A stretch of 64,000 nucleotides of DNA from Mycetohabitans sp. B8 (lineage in GTDB: Bacteria > Pseudomonadota > Gammaproteobacteria > Burkholderiales > Burkholderiaceae). The notes below the pieces were generated by a model. It saw nothing but the letters and a program-made list of their open reading frames with translations. It was not told where the DNA came from and ran no database searches. This document shows positions 54,301 to 61,100 of the stretch, piece by piece. The first letter of the stretch is position 1, and the number at the start of each line of letters is the position of its first letter. The DNA lies in contig NZ_JAHLKR010000024.1 of assembly GCF_021991875.1 (NCBI RefSeq), positions 50,289 to 114,288 on the forward strand. Direction: 5' to 3'. Made by a program: the position numbers and the translations under genes.

Positions 54301-55196
54301 CCGTCACGTTGCGCATCCGCGATACGCTTGAGCACAACGACACCCACGCTCTCGGAAAGCACGATACCGTTTGCGCGGTTATCGAAGGTCTTGCAAAGCC
54401 CGTCTGGCGACAGCATGCCCAGCCGCGATGCCTGCACAAACAATTCTGGCGTGCTGAACAGCATCACACCGCCTGCGATCGCGATGTCGCATGTGCTGCT
54501 CAATAGACTCTCGCATGCCATGTGTACGGCGACGAGCGACGACGAGCATGCGGTGTCGACTGCGACGGCCGGGCCCTTTAAGTTGAGAAAATAAGATAGC
54601 CGCGCGGCAAGAATCGACCCCGTGTTGCCCGTCAAGTGATAGGCATCGACCGGCACGGCTTCGTCTCGCAAGCGAGTCAGGTAGTCGCCCGCAACACAGC
54701 CCACAAATGCACCACACTTACGGTCCGACAAACTATCAGGCGCATAACCCGCGTGCTCGATCGCACGCCATGCCTCCTGCAAAAAGAGGCGCTGCTGCGG
54801 ATCCATCAGCAGCGCCTCACGCGGACTGATGTTGAAGAAATCAGCATCGAAGCCCGCAATGTCGTCGATGAGACCCGCCCATTTGCTGTAACTTTTATTG
54901 GCAACCGTGCGGTCCGGATCGTAGAAATCGGCGCAGTCCCAGCGAGTCGACGGAATCGGGGCGACGCTATGCCGCGCGTGCGCGAGATTGTCCCAAAAGG
55001 CGGCTATGTCATTCGCGCCGGGAAAGCGGCCCGACAGACCGATAATCGCGATATCCGCCCCTCTGGGCGAAGCGTTGGCCAAGCGCGCGGGCGCGCGGCT
55101 GGCCGACGTCGCGAACAGTTCGCGCGCATGCTGTGGCGCGAGTCGACCATCCTGAACGAGACGCAGGATATCAGCGGGGGTAAAGGTCATGTTCAC
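36288..55196 (-). CDS. Trans-AT PKS B: five KS modules, tandem ACP, C-terminal KS0 (about 6302 aa)
   Basis: The start is GTG at 55194-55196 (GTGA overlap with the PKS A stop) or ATG at 55190. The N-terminal helix-rich ILRLVQDGRLAPQHARELF looks like a docking segment. Approximate modules: (1) KS 47-470 (Cys217), DH 655-960 (HVVSGAPTLL, Pro to Leu; LHPSLMDGALQ), KR 1185-1340, two ACPs about 1483 and 1585, both with YGFDSITYVEF; (2) KS 1713-2145, KR 2555-2715 (TGGNGRLG, no LDD-type Asp), ACP about 2888; (3) KS 2987-3395, DH 3600-3915 (HLIHGRRILPG, canonical), KR 4110-4275, ACP about 4420; (4) KS 4520-4965, KR 5380-5570, ACP about 5715 (YGIESVM); (5) KS0 5825-6240 with Cys kept (DTACSSG) but EVNGGGS in place of EAHGTGT. 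Each KS is followed by the remnant KS-AT linker ending in an LPxYPFxxxRYW-like motif, with no AT. The first KS accepts the glycyl chain from PKS A. Module 2 should set the hydroxyl used for lactonisation. Confidence 0.96.
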   Translation of the reverse strand: MNMTFTPADILRLVQDGRLAPQHARELFATSASRAPARLANASPRGADIAIIGLSGRFPGANDIAAFWDNLAHARHSVAPIPSTRWDCADFYDPDRTVANKSYSKWAGLIDDIAGFDADFFNISPREALLMDPQQRLFLQEAWRAIEHAGYAPDSLSDRKCGAFVGCVAGDYLTRLRDEAVPVDAYHLTGNTGSILAARLSYFLNLKGPAVAVDTACSSSLVAVHMACESLLSSTCDIAIAGGVMLFSTPELFVQASRLGMLSPDGLCKTFDNRANGIVLSESVGVVVLKRIADAQRDGDTIHAVIRGSGINQDGKTPGITVPSAYAQAALIADVQTRAGIHPETIGYIEAHGTGTRLGDPIELEALTAVFRRQTEKKQFCAIGSVKTNIGHAQIAAGITSLIKAVLCLNRKQLPPSLHLEQPNQLIDFENSPFRTIAALESWPAAAAYPRRAGVTSLGFSGTNAHLVLEEYVDGHAVRAASPSPAMVGETLTVLSARTPERLRAQAARLLDWIRTTSEPPAFADIVYTLQVGRTAMSARLAIVCRTVAELELGLRRFIAGEHDGDALFVGSSSAQQDSSNDALASSLRSQTGDGAARIARAWVTGAAVDWAAYHDVGARKRVPLPGYAFASDRYWPSVTKADGTARERSETVVTSHAANARAHNDSALHPLLSVDLSVAGQPRFGHRFTGDEVYLKDHVVSGAPTLLGVSHLEMAIVAEALSRGARGEDRAARADQLIQVHNVAWIKPLIVTDQPKPMQIECEMTSRGLAYRVSGRDDTRAELYSQGRIRFVPAPARAPFVELHAVKARCGNVWTAADCYRIFERNELCYGPGLRTVETLWWNEAESLARLILPEPLRADLHAYTLHPSLMDGALQSLLGLLGDPSGDERLYIPYALSEITVYAPLIAHCYAYARVAGNHGATEFAEKRFDIDIVDDEGRILAALRELSYRPYTRRNKPSLHRFAPTWRAAELASSSAGAQRIQTVVFAAHRTSITALAAAIGHEPLHVILSDAVQHQAAHDADGQAIYIGPESHAAWEGLAARLDTDARCRLVFLPDAYPGDGTALLKSLYRLFQTLRGNHVERARILFVARDDMYATRASQFAFAGFARVLQREQPGFVASVLALRDPYAVQSAQRIVQELEHTPGLADVLAQYRDGVRVVRGIERWHRPASTPHGKLFCDGGVYLITGGAGGLGLQIAAELQRRYAAKIVACGRSAPDRVEHAIERAGLARLPGAFRYVQADVCNAADVERLCRVARAEFGRINGVLHAAGGIRDSLIAKQDPALLDAVTDPKIRGAMLVDEMTQDDPLDVLVLFSSISSLAGTIGQSGYAYANEFLDHFADWRNALREQGRRAGKTLSINWPYWRDGGLRLDEQSQTLMKTVMGVEPLTLAQGIEVLFDLSETDPSSFCVAAGDFAKIAKTIGVTAEAASAPMSAPRTALTSAVPKLDDELVAMAGEILRRAPRTILVDTPFADYGFDSITYVEFANRINRAYDIDITPALFFEHKTIAALIRHLNEAYEFAQWRQAPGERDAAAAAAPVALANVRVQLDAALKALAGEVLKRDAQRFDMAIALADYGFDSITYVEFANKLNTRFDVDVTPALFFEHKTLGAVGAFLADAHRDAVEQALVETVPSALHHTEDTSEGAQSSASSEPAVVFGSAKATARTDAAAESNHNDLDRTAPADPTQPAFAPSPVGVRSGYPPVPDDGAIAIIGMAGILPGSPDLERFWAHLEAGDDLISEVPPDRWSWQQLYGDPGEGGKTRAKWGGFIEDVDKFDSLYFNISPHEAKLMDPAQRIALEVVFDAIGNAGYAAADLAGTHTAMYMGVGALDYLNLLVESGQSVSAYSSTGLSHSVLANRISYLLDLHGPSQPIDTACSSSLIALHRAVEAIRHHGCEMAIAGGVNLMLSPFLTLSFSNAGMLSEDGRCKTFSRRANGYVRGEGAGAVLLKPLAKALEDGDTIHAIIRSTAENHGGRASSLTAPNPAAQAALLIDAYTRAGVDPATVTYIETHGTGTPLGDPIEVNALKNAFAKLATQYGGSQHAHRCGLGSVKTNIGHLEAAAGMAGLFKVVLSMQHRTLPPNLHFDEVNPYVRLDDSPFYVVDRLQPWNALHDGDQLIPRRAGVSSLSFSGANAHVVLEEYVERRPRAVPHGAQLIVLSARSRDRLMESVRRLARCLETTPELSLADVAYTLQVGRDQHSERIAIVADSISTLSERLNDVLAGRPFPPTCVWFSRDTSDATDDDAGNAPDSDVGGRNALAAGDLTALAQRWTARPEEKMDWRALPRAPYVRRVPLPTYPFARVRHWAIESRDAPRDKPMLVGVAEHWTAANARPPALIANARRVVLCCLSNVQWQTQLVELAAEWMPQTRLVFLSRYASTSDGGYVVDLDDPEQMATSCANVVRTHGEVDGILFLWPLEEPTFTARTDAIATVLQGLCQVQRPPARVLAAGACRTALERCQVEAWVGLERSARQSMPDSELFAVILKGSVPLDAHTTRVALERVLSEWLASNAKSVLYDGDARCELVRARVALPVWDASLAGEALPSARARTWLITGGNGRLGMLFADYLARTHGAAVRLALMGRSPLTTQLGTRLDALRAHGAQVRYFQADVTDRVAMQAAVHEARAALGPFSALLHAAGVEEGRPILEASVDEFRRVLAAKTTGIEIVDALTAGDPLLYACYFGSTAALLGDMGAGSYSVANRFLMAHAAYRNQLVAQHKRHGRTVCIGWPLWREGGMGAVRAAADSDEASGLALYLQSSGFALLTADVGLSAFEAVLESGVEQVALLYGNAHRIDRLLTLEPAIGEPVAAPVASIPPREDAMPNRVEKALDAARVATSGHDVRGVTRNLLQELKVLASELSQIPVEDIASHAALSTYGFDSIGLARLARKMHERFTVPVTPALFFSYPTLDKLAAHLAHEHHAHLTARYVSSSTAAHSERDTQGLRPTPDDQRAQGTHGKGTQATQDAPTGKRVLGAAREPIAIIGVSGRFPQADSVDEMWQILLNGHDAVTSENAPPGYHCGSLRGPGDFDPLFFGISPRAAEEMDPRQRLLLEESWRALEHAAIGPGHLASQRVGVFVGLEEGEYFRLGGGGSITAHHSAITASHLAYLLNFDGPVMTINTACSSGLVALHQACQSLQLGECDIALVGSVHLMLTKDAFTRLDEAGMLSADGRCCTFDRRANGMVPGEAVVTLVVKPLSSARADGDPILTVIAGSQINYDGKTNGITAPNGAAQVKLLRNTYAACGLSPRQIDYIVTHGTGTSLGDAVEVNALAEVFGQCADGPHCALTSTKTNFGHTLAASGLVSALCLMSALRHGVIPPSLHFDTPNEFVDWSESALFVNTEARAWPADTQRLRYGAVSAFGMSGTNAHVVMRDLAAHEQRAVQRFQTAPAYLLALSARSIASLCERIRQLIDYLNSDVPVDMSALAYTLLEGRHHFEYRCAIVTTDRVAAAALLQRLLAERLASANARSNLSDDLHAEVFEGRAFIGKHDGRDVGQPAIERMVEMLVQQLGDDLADDSGDLTADGHEAALYALADFYRQGYTIPWRLRYRDRVPDRHALPTYPFERQRYWVRVAVPEQPTQTPLHPLLHAPGRDDARSPSFVSSFTGRESVLADHLIHGRRILPGVAYLEMALVAAVRALPPHRRANVSVVSLSRIGWIAPFISNDTEHRTLETRVERLDAHAPGATDAFSFTIASRPDEGGMSAETVHCQGVISARMAADDDGMLVETLDLAAVQARCPRTVDAAACYDAFGVAGLAYGDGYRAIEWVHCGEVECLALLHLPAGVSTDELARSGRVGEAVTDGERTLRHVMHPALVDGALQAIAGWFLQREGAVPSHVPFALERADVLGPTSARMWARLTMSGEAATRKLNAELYDADGKLRIRLSGLSAREIAPEYQVGTAAGDAAREPIRLSCRWLEQAHAEPHEGAPIAGERRDMLIVAANGDERELIERAREIPDTRSEVLSVPVDGTDSFALAKAFEVAAVAVFERIRTYLAEGGGRAPIHLQVVAVGWPANPLVLALDGLLKTAQQENPRLRGQVVAVDVLDRAALQEVARAAADSLHKVVWLDGTRRKIPVWSVAAIEENARPVWRNGACYLITGGAGKLGHLLMCNIVEAAPEARVVLAGRAALGEAERAALEPFGGRIEYRQADVSRLDEAQGLVAAIEAAHGRLDGVIHCAGVIEDNFIVNKRATEFTRVLAPKVAGVACIDHATRHLALDWFVLCASASGVTGNVGQADYAAANAFLDGFAHYRNALVARGERRGHTLSVDWSLWEAGRMRPDSQTEARLWREHGIRPLGTRTALTALHAGLHGGETQMLVAEGDRRAALARFGLAEPVEPARSSSQHRTPAHVDSHTHVASPHAAGDLLVATIDYFKQLLADIFGLPPHRIHEHEPLERYGIDSIMVVRLTGKLETVFGPLSKTLFFEYRTLGALCSYFVEQHTEQLTSVLAPSYVATAPGEASSEPATRAGRTAVAPKAADGDDAPAAGANGPSNGAESVGAFAIIGLSGRYPQAGNLDEFWANLCAGRDCITEIPRARWDHDRYFHTGEYRPGTTYGKWGGFIDDVDCFDTVFFNISPREAAVLDPQERLFLQCAYHALEDAGYTRASIAAAARRRMPHGGVQGLDGAAVGVFVGTMYNEYQLYGAQQTALGQPLAIPGNIASIANRVSYFCDFHGPSVTLDTMCSSSLSAIHLACQSIAAGECAFAIAGGVNVTVHPNKYLVLGQGRFLSEDGRCRSFGEGGSGYVPGEGVGAVLIRPLDDALADGDLIHGIICASSVNHGGKTNGYSVPNPNAQAALIADALRRARVEPKAISYVEAHGTGTALGDPIEISGLTRAFAGRDPASARCAIGSVKSNIGHAESAAGMAGLTKILLQMRHRTLVPSLHVDVTNPNINFDQTPFRLQRELADWPTPIGEPRIAAISSFGAGGSNAHLIVREHIDDVPPARADASAPWFVPLSARTAVQLLTNVEQLIAAIDGGTLRDCAGIAYTLQVGREAMRERLAFSADSLDELARRLRAVRDGWHEIEAALADLGSGAVLAWRMPTDAVLYRAKAKVGGPSMPADASHDAVLHAWVGGAAVDWAEYRTGAAPRRVRLPLYPFAKERYWAPVDLDAHVHRAASQTSDDNTILARTWRRTPDNLVPESGPRPEEGALLILCTPATYDLARALFVRAGEHIEKHYAVHGANALDASAMDVDFDSEDSGLAAYQSFSMRLSRRPLGVIDVTALDAGYEASAVPELGKIALLQAFLKAHRTHGPSLLQVTYQLAAWRGSATLQGARITGLYRMLTAEYRSVRSGMMDTDEDLRTADRLVAQIEREFRTGPVTECCYRGGERFMPAMRTLTPLHVESATVYRSDDVVLITGGTGGLGAAVAEHVARAGVGAIAVIGREVLPAPDNWPRLLAAHNVAEVGVRTLEKVARLQALIECGVRVHYAACALDGDAGVAAAIASIEGTLGPITGVFHCAGLTSADPAFVGKPPAEIAAVCAPKMAGLAALYERVKGDRLRFFMMFSSVSALAPRLAAGQSDYAMANAYMDCFAQHCHALGDVGVRSLQWPAWAETGMAVGNAMPAFDMSGLKPIPTRSGLALLDRCVALAVSVDGPAVLAPCRVDADRFDPNALIAELPVLAHTATSAVRPQPTPDVTAPDVAAPDAAARERLLVATEAWVREMLIDELKFTAEQVADRDVSFADYGIESVMVLQLIARMSALTGKKLDPSLMLEYTTLGSLCEHLVGAHEAALTHHFGDAGAVLEHGVRKEVGDAKEVGDATALNARTTATQTETAEKAAVEVVSPSSAQSHVRTSDIAIIGLALRLPGASDVDAFWRLQTSGRSAISPMRDARWPSGHGKPIYAGWLDDISGFDSTYFGLHASDAAVMDPQARLMMEESLKALCDAGYARDELSGRPVGVYIGGRLQVTADAQGLAAAAHPILGVGQNYLASNISRFFNFTGPSMVVDTACSSGLTAMSLAFDALRGGSIDMALVGATSLLTTSQAHDLFAARNILSPDGVFRIFDRDAAGDVLGEGVVALVCKSLERAQADGDRVYAVVKALAVNNDGRTLGPGSPNLNAQRDVMRRALEVAGKSATDIGYIEVNGGGSAVVDAVEIKALAQVYQLDDMRLASCLLGSVKPSVGHLLLTAGLAGFVRCALSVHHGQIPPSLCAEQPFEHYDFGSSRVRFNREPLDWQGGAGAPRVAAQSCFPDGGTNCHVIVEEFVPNAGYVQRRHALPPPELRRQTFARTQPPNTHAPLYRVAARNSAMHANYLPIQSSWGAIHEKRI

Positions 55197-58100
55197 TGGA
55201 TCTCATCAATTAGACGGGTGGCATGATCGACACTCAGATGGCCGTGTCGGACGCGCTCTAAAATTTCAAGGAGCGGGTCGTTCGCGTCGGCCGCAGGCGG
55301 CACGGCAGGCATCAGCACGCGCACCTGTCGCGAGAAATCAGCCAGCGTCGGATGTTCAAACAGCAGGCTAACTGGAACGGTGATGGCCAAATCGCGACGC
55401 AGCAGATACATGAGCCGCGACGCGCTAAACGACGTACCTCCCGACACAAAGAAATGGCTGTCGGCCGGCGCGTTATCCAGTTGTAGAACTTCGCACCATA
55501 GTTTCTCGATGCGCGCATCGTTTTCCACGGTACCGTCACGGCCAGCGGGCTGCGCATGGGATGCGTGCGTGAACTGCACGCTCAACGCATTGGATGGACT
55601 CACCGCATCAGGCTGTGGCAGTGCCTTGCGGTCAACTTTGTTGTTAGGCGTGAGCGGAAAGACGTCAAGCACGACGAACACCGACGGCACCATATACGCA
55701 GGCAGCGCGTGGCCAATGCGTTCGCGCAACTGCGCTTTGATTGCATCCGTCCAAGACGTGCGCTGCTTCATCACAAGATAAGCGGTCAGAATCCCCTCAA
55801 CACCGCTTTCGGCAGAACGGTTCCAGACTGTCACCACGCAATCGGCAATGCGTTCGTCCGAGCGGATCAAATGTTCAATTTCGGCCGCTTCAACGCGAAA
55901 CCCGCGGATCTTGAGTTGATGGTCGGTACGCCCGTGAAATTCCAGCTTACCGTCATGCGTGAGCCGCACAAGATCACCCGTACGGTAGAGTCGCCCCCAG
56001 CGCGTCTGGACAAACTTTTGCACGTTCAACTCAGGGCGGTTCAAATAACCTGTCGCGACGCCGTCACCACCAATGCACAGTTCGCCGATCGTCCCAGCCG
56101 AGACAGGCTGTAGCGCGTCGTCGACGATATGCAGACTCGTGTTACGGATCGGCTCGCCGATCGGCTCGACCGCCTGCTCGCCATCGTCCACGACAAGACC
56201 GATGCATGACCAAATCGTCGTTTCGGTCGGTCCATAAAGATTCCACACGCGTGCGCCGCATCGTGACAATCGCTGCGCAAGCACACGCGGTAGCGGCTCC
56301 CCACCGCAGAGGATCGTGAATCCAGGCGCCCCCTGCCAACCCGACTCGACAAGCATCTGCCAGGTGGTCGGCGTTGCTTGCATCATGGTGATCCGATGTT
56401 CAGCCAATCGACGCTGCAATGCTAATCCGTCCATCGCGTCATCGCGCGACGCGAGCACCACGACCGCGCCCGACACGAGCGGCAAATACAACTCGAGCCC
56501 AGCGATGTCGAACGAGATGGTGGTCACTGCAAGCAACCGATCTCGCGCGGACATGCCAGGCTTATCGCGCATCGACAGCAAGAAGTTGGTCAACGCCGAA
56601 TGTGGAATCTGCACGCCTTTCGGACGCCCGGTCGAACCCGACGTGTAGATGACGTACGCGATACTATCCAAGGGCACCGTGACGGATACAGGGGTCGCCG
56701 GACAAAGGGAAATTTCGTCCGATTGCGCGTCGAGGTCAACAAGTGCCGCACCGCCGAGTGTGAGGCTGTTAGGCAGCGTTGCCTCGTGATCGGTAACAAC
56801 CAAAGCTGGCGCTGCATCATCGAGCATCAGTTGCAAACGCTCAACCGGAAATGCCGCATCCATCGGCACGTAGGTTCCGCCCGCTTTCATTACGGCAAGA
56901 AGTGTCGCGACGACATCGGCCGAGCGTCGCATACACAGCGCCACTCGCCCCCCGGGCGCAAGGCCGCGTGCGCGCAAATGGTGTGCGATCCGGTTCGCAC
57001 GCTCGTTTAGCATGCGATATGTCCAAGCCGTGTGGCCATCAATGACCGCCTGTGCATCGGGCGTCTCGGCCGCCTGCTGCTCAATGAGCTCCATTACAGT
57101 CGAGCGCACAGACGGTCCACGAGGTCCCTCAAGATGCGTCAAGCCGCTCACCCTCCCTTTGAGCATGCCAATCGGCAGCGCGTGGATCGGTGTGTCGGGA
57201 TGCGCGACAGCGGCGGCAAGAAGCGTCATGAAGCCATCGCGAATGCTTCGCATCGTGGCCGGTGCAAACAGATCCGAATTGAACTTGAACGATCCGACAA
57301 AGCGCTCATCAATCTGCGTCATCTCAAGGCAAATATCGGTCTGCCCTTCCTGCTGCGCAAACGGCACCGACTCAAGCTGCAAGCCTTCGTATTCAATCGC
57401 GACGCCTGCCTCCGGCGACAGGATACGGATCAACTCGCCCGTCTTATGCGCCTTCTGATAGACAAATTCAGCCTGGAACAGCGGTGTACGCCCACCTTCC
57501 CTGCTAGGGTTCAATAGCTCGACGAGCCTCGAAAACGGCACTCGCTGATGCTCAAGCGCATCGACAACAATACGCTGTTGTTGCTGTATGAACTCGCTGA
57601 ACGCTAAATTTGCGCCAAGATCCGCCGTCAGCACAATGGAGTTGATGAAATAGCCGACAAGATCGGCGTATTGCTCGTCAATACGACCGGACACAGGCGA
57701 GCCAACCCAAATGCTGCGCTCGCCCGAATAGCGGCCGAGCAAACATTGGTATGCGCCGAGCAACACGGCGAACGGCGTCACTGCCTGCTGCCGTGCGAGC
57801 TGCCTCAGTGCGTCACTCATGCTAGTGTCGCAAACGACCGGCACTGACGCACCGTTGAACGTCTGTACGCGTGGGCGCGGATAATCAGTCGGCAGATTCA
57901 ACACTGGGATCTGGCCGCCCAACTGGCGTTGCCAAAATTCGATTTGACGCCGTCCCGCGTCGGATGCAAGAAAGCGGGCCTCGTCGTTTGCAAAATCGGC
58001 GAAGGTGTGCTTGAGCGGCGCAAGTTCAAGCGCTTCGCCACGCCGCCGCGCGGCGTATCTAGCGAGCAATTCGTCGAGCAGGACCCACTGGCTCCATGCG

Positions 58101-61100
58101 TCGGACACAAGATGATGGACCGTCCACAGCACGAACGCATCCGACTCGTTGCGCACAAACACACGAACCCGGCTCAACGCGTCCCGCGTCAAGTCGAACG
58201 CACAACGGTGCGCATCCTGCATCGCCTCTAGAATTGCATCGGTCGACATTCCCGCGCAATCCACACGACGTAGGTCTGGCTCAATCGTCTCACGAACAAG
58301 CTGTTCGGCATGTCCCTCTTTATTGCGGAAATTGGCACGCAACGCAGGGTGGCGACGCAACAGCTCGGCATAGCTATGTTCGAAGGCCGCCATGTCGAGC
58401 GGCGAACGCAGACGGAATGTGACCGCAATGTGATACGCTGAATTTGCACCGTTGAGTTGATGCAGAAACCATAACGCGTGTTGACCGCGTGTCATTGGCC
58501 ACGGGTAAACGGCCGCCAGCCCTTCCGACGGCGTGACAATCGGAGCAAGATACGGATCCGGATAAGCGAACTTAGCATCCGCGTCTCCCCGCTCTTGAAC
58601 AGCGACATCTGCCTGGCGCACGTCGAGCGCCACATCACCGTCGTGCTCAACTACCGACTCAGCTGCCAAGCTCGCCACGCTCGCGTTCGGGGCATCGGCA
58701 TCGCCGCATTCTGCCCAATGTTCCGCTTGCAGATGCGCGACAAACTCGTTGAGCGTCGGGTGCCTGAGCAACGCAGCCGGCTGAACGGAAATATAGAAAG
58801 CATCGTTGACCTTGTTAATCAGCACCATTGCGCTGATCGAATCGAGGCCGTACTGCATTAGATTTTTATCCGGATCGATGTTGGATGCTTCAAGCTTTAA
58901 CAATGTTGCCAACTCGGCGAGCACCTGATCCGCGAGCGTACCCGCGCACGTCGGCTTTGCGCGCGGCGCCGGCGGCGCATCTTGATGTTCACGCGTAACG
59001 CATTCTGGCCAGTTCGCCTCAATCTCGTCGGCACGCCCTCGCACCACAACGACATGATCCGCAGACACGTTGGCGTTATCGACTAAACAGGCCTCGAGCG
59101 CGTTTAAGCCACTGCTCGCATCGAGCGGAACGAGCCCATGCAAGCGCTCGAGCAACTGCACCTTCGCGTCGTCGAGCGTCATTCCCCCGTCGCGCCAAAG
59201 TGACCAGACGACGGACAATGTGCGGCCGTTGCGCAAACCTTTGCGAACAAGCGCCTGCCGATGTGTGGCAAAGCCGTCGAGAAAGCGGTTTGCGTACCCA
59301 TAATCCGTCTGACCGGCGAAGCGCATGACCGACGCGATGGATGAATAGACAACAAACAAATCGAGCGCGTCATCACACGTCGCTCGATCGAGCAGGATTG
59401 CGCCGAGAATCTTCGGCTCGACAATTCGCGCGATCGCGTCCGCCGTCTTGTCAGTCACGGCGGCATTGGCCATCGCTCCCGCGCAATGGAACACGCCGTG
59501 CAATCGCTGAAAACGTGCGCGTGCTGCGTCGACAAGCATGGCGACGCTTTGCTCGTGCGTGACGTCGGCCACGATATAGTGCGCATGCGCGTCGCCGAGT
59601 GCGCAAATACGCTCACGGACTGGGGCGGCCAGCGCCTCGAACACGGTCCGTCCGGTGAGCACGACGCGCGCGTCATACCGCCGCACGAGCGCTTCGGCCA
59701 GCATCAGCCCCAGGCCACCCGCTCCCCCCGAAATCAAATAAACGCCGCTCTTTCGGAGCCGCGCTGTCATCTGCACGCCACCTCCCACGCCGAGTGCCTT
59801 TGGTGCGCCCGATGCATCGTGTTCCAAGCCAGCGTCGGCCATATGGCGAGCGGTCAACGCGAGACGCTGATCTCCCGCATAACGGATTTCGATCGCCTCA
59901 CCTTGCAGGTGAGGAATCGCAAGCTCACGTTGCACGAGCGAGTCGAGCGTTAGGGTGTGCGCATTTGTCGACTCATAGCCAACCGAGCGTATGAGTAGAT
60001 CAGGCTGCTCGACAGCGAAGCTACGCAACAATCCACTGACTGCAAGATGCGCGGGTGCTGCATAACCGCCTGCGCAGCGATGCACGCATAGCAGTGCGCT
60101 TTGCTTGAGCGCGCGATGCCGGACAAGCTGCTGTGCGAGGTACGTCAGCGAATACAAGCTGCGTCCAAGTCGATCCGCAGTGCGCTCGACAGCTGCCGCT
60201 TCGTCGTGGGGCGATGGCTCGTCCGCCAGCGCCCACGCATGCACGATCTCAAGCGGCTGCATCGGCCGTACGACCGCTTCCCAAAGTTGGGCATAATCAG
60301 CGGCTGAGCGCGGGTCAATTTCGTATCGGCGCTCTCCAAGCACGCCGAATCCCTGTCCTGGACAAACGACGATATCCTGCTCGCGCGCGTTTCCGGTCAT
60401 CGCAAAGCCTGCGGGAAGGAACACCAGCCGCCGCGCGTCTTTGCGCGCTCGCTCTCGAGTCGCGGCACCGACGTATGACGCAGCGTCGGTCCAGTCCATC
60501 CGGTACAGATGAATGGGATGCTCCGGCGCATAGGCTGGACGTACCGCGTTGACAGGACGCAGCATTAGATCGTCGATCCGCACGAGCGGCACGCCTGTGT
60601 CGTCGACCATCTCGATCGAGAAATGCGCGTTTTCATCATCGATGTGCTTGAGCGTCGCGATGCTGTAGAAGCGCGCCGGCAGGCTGTCGAACACGGTGAT
60701 GTCGGAAAGCGCGTACGGAATGAACGTGCGCGTCGGATGCCGCGCCTCGCAAAAGCGAATGCACGGCTGAAACGCGCTGTCAAGCAGACCCGGATGCAAT
60801 ACAAAACCATCGAGCAACGTATAGTGATCCGAGAGCACATCGCCGCCACGCTCGTACCGCATGCGCGCATCGTGCTGGTATTCGATGCGCGCAATGAGGT
60901 CGGCCCCACTTTGGTATAGCGCACGAATACCTCGAAACGCAGGACCGTAGGCAAAGCCTTGCGCGTCGAAACGCGCGTAGCAGTCGTCGGGGCCGCCCAC
61001 GAATGTTGCGTGCAAAAGTCGCTCATCGAGTGCAACGAAGCCTCGCGTGCCAGCGTCATCGAACGCAAGTTCGCCCTGCGCGCACAACCGTTCCTGCTGC

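Noticed and set aside
53352..54506. Long open frame on the plus strand inside PKS B (and similar ones at 3628-4494, 26349-27083 and 34460-35335)
   Set aside because: They are antisense to clearly functional genes, have Arg/Ala/His-rich translations without domains, and arise from the codon bias of the real strand.
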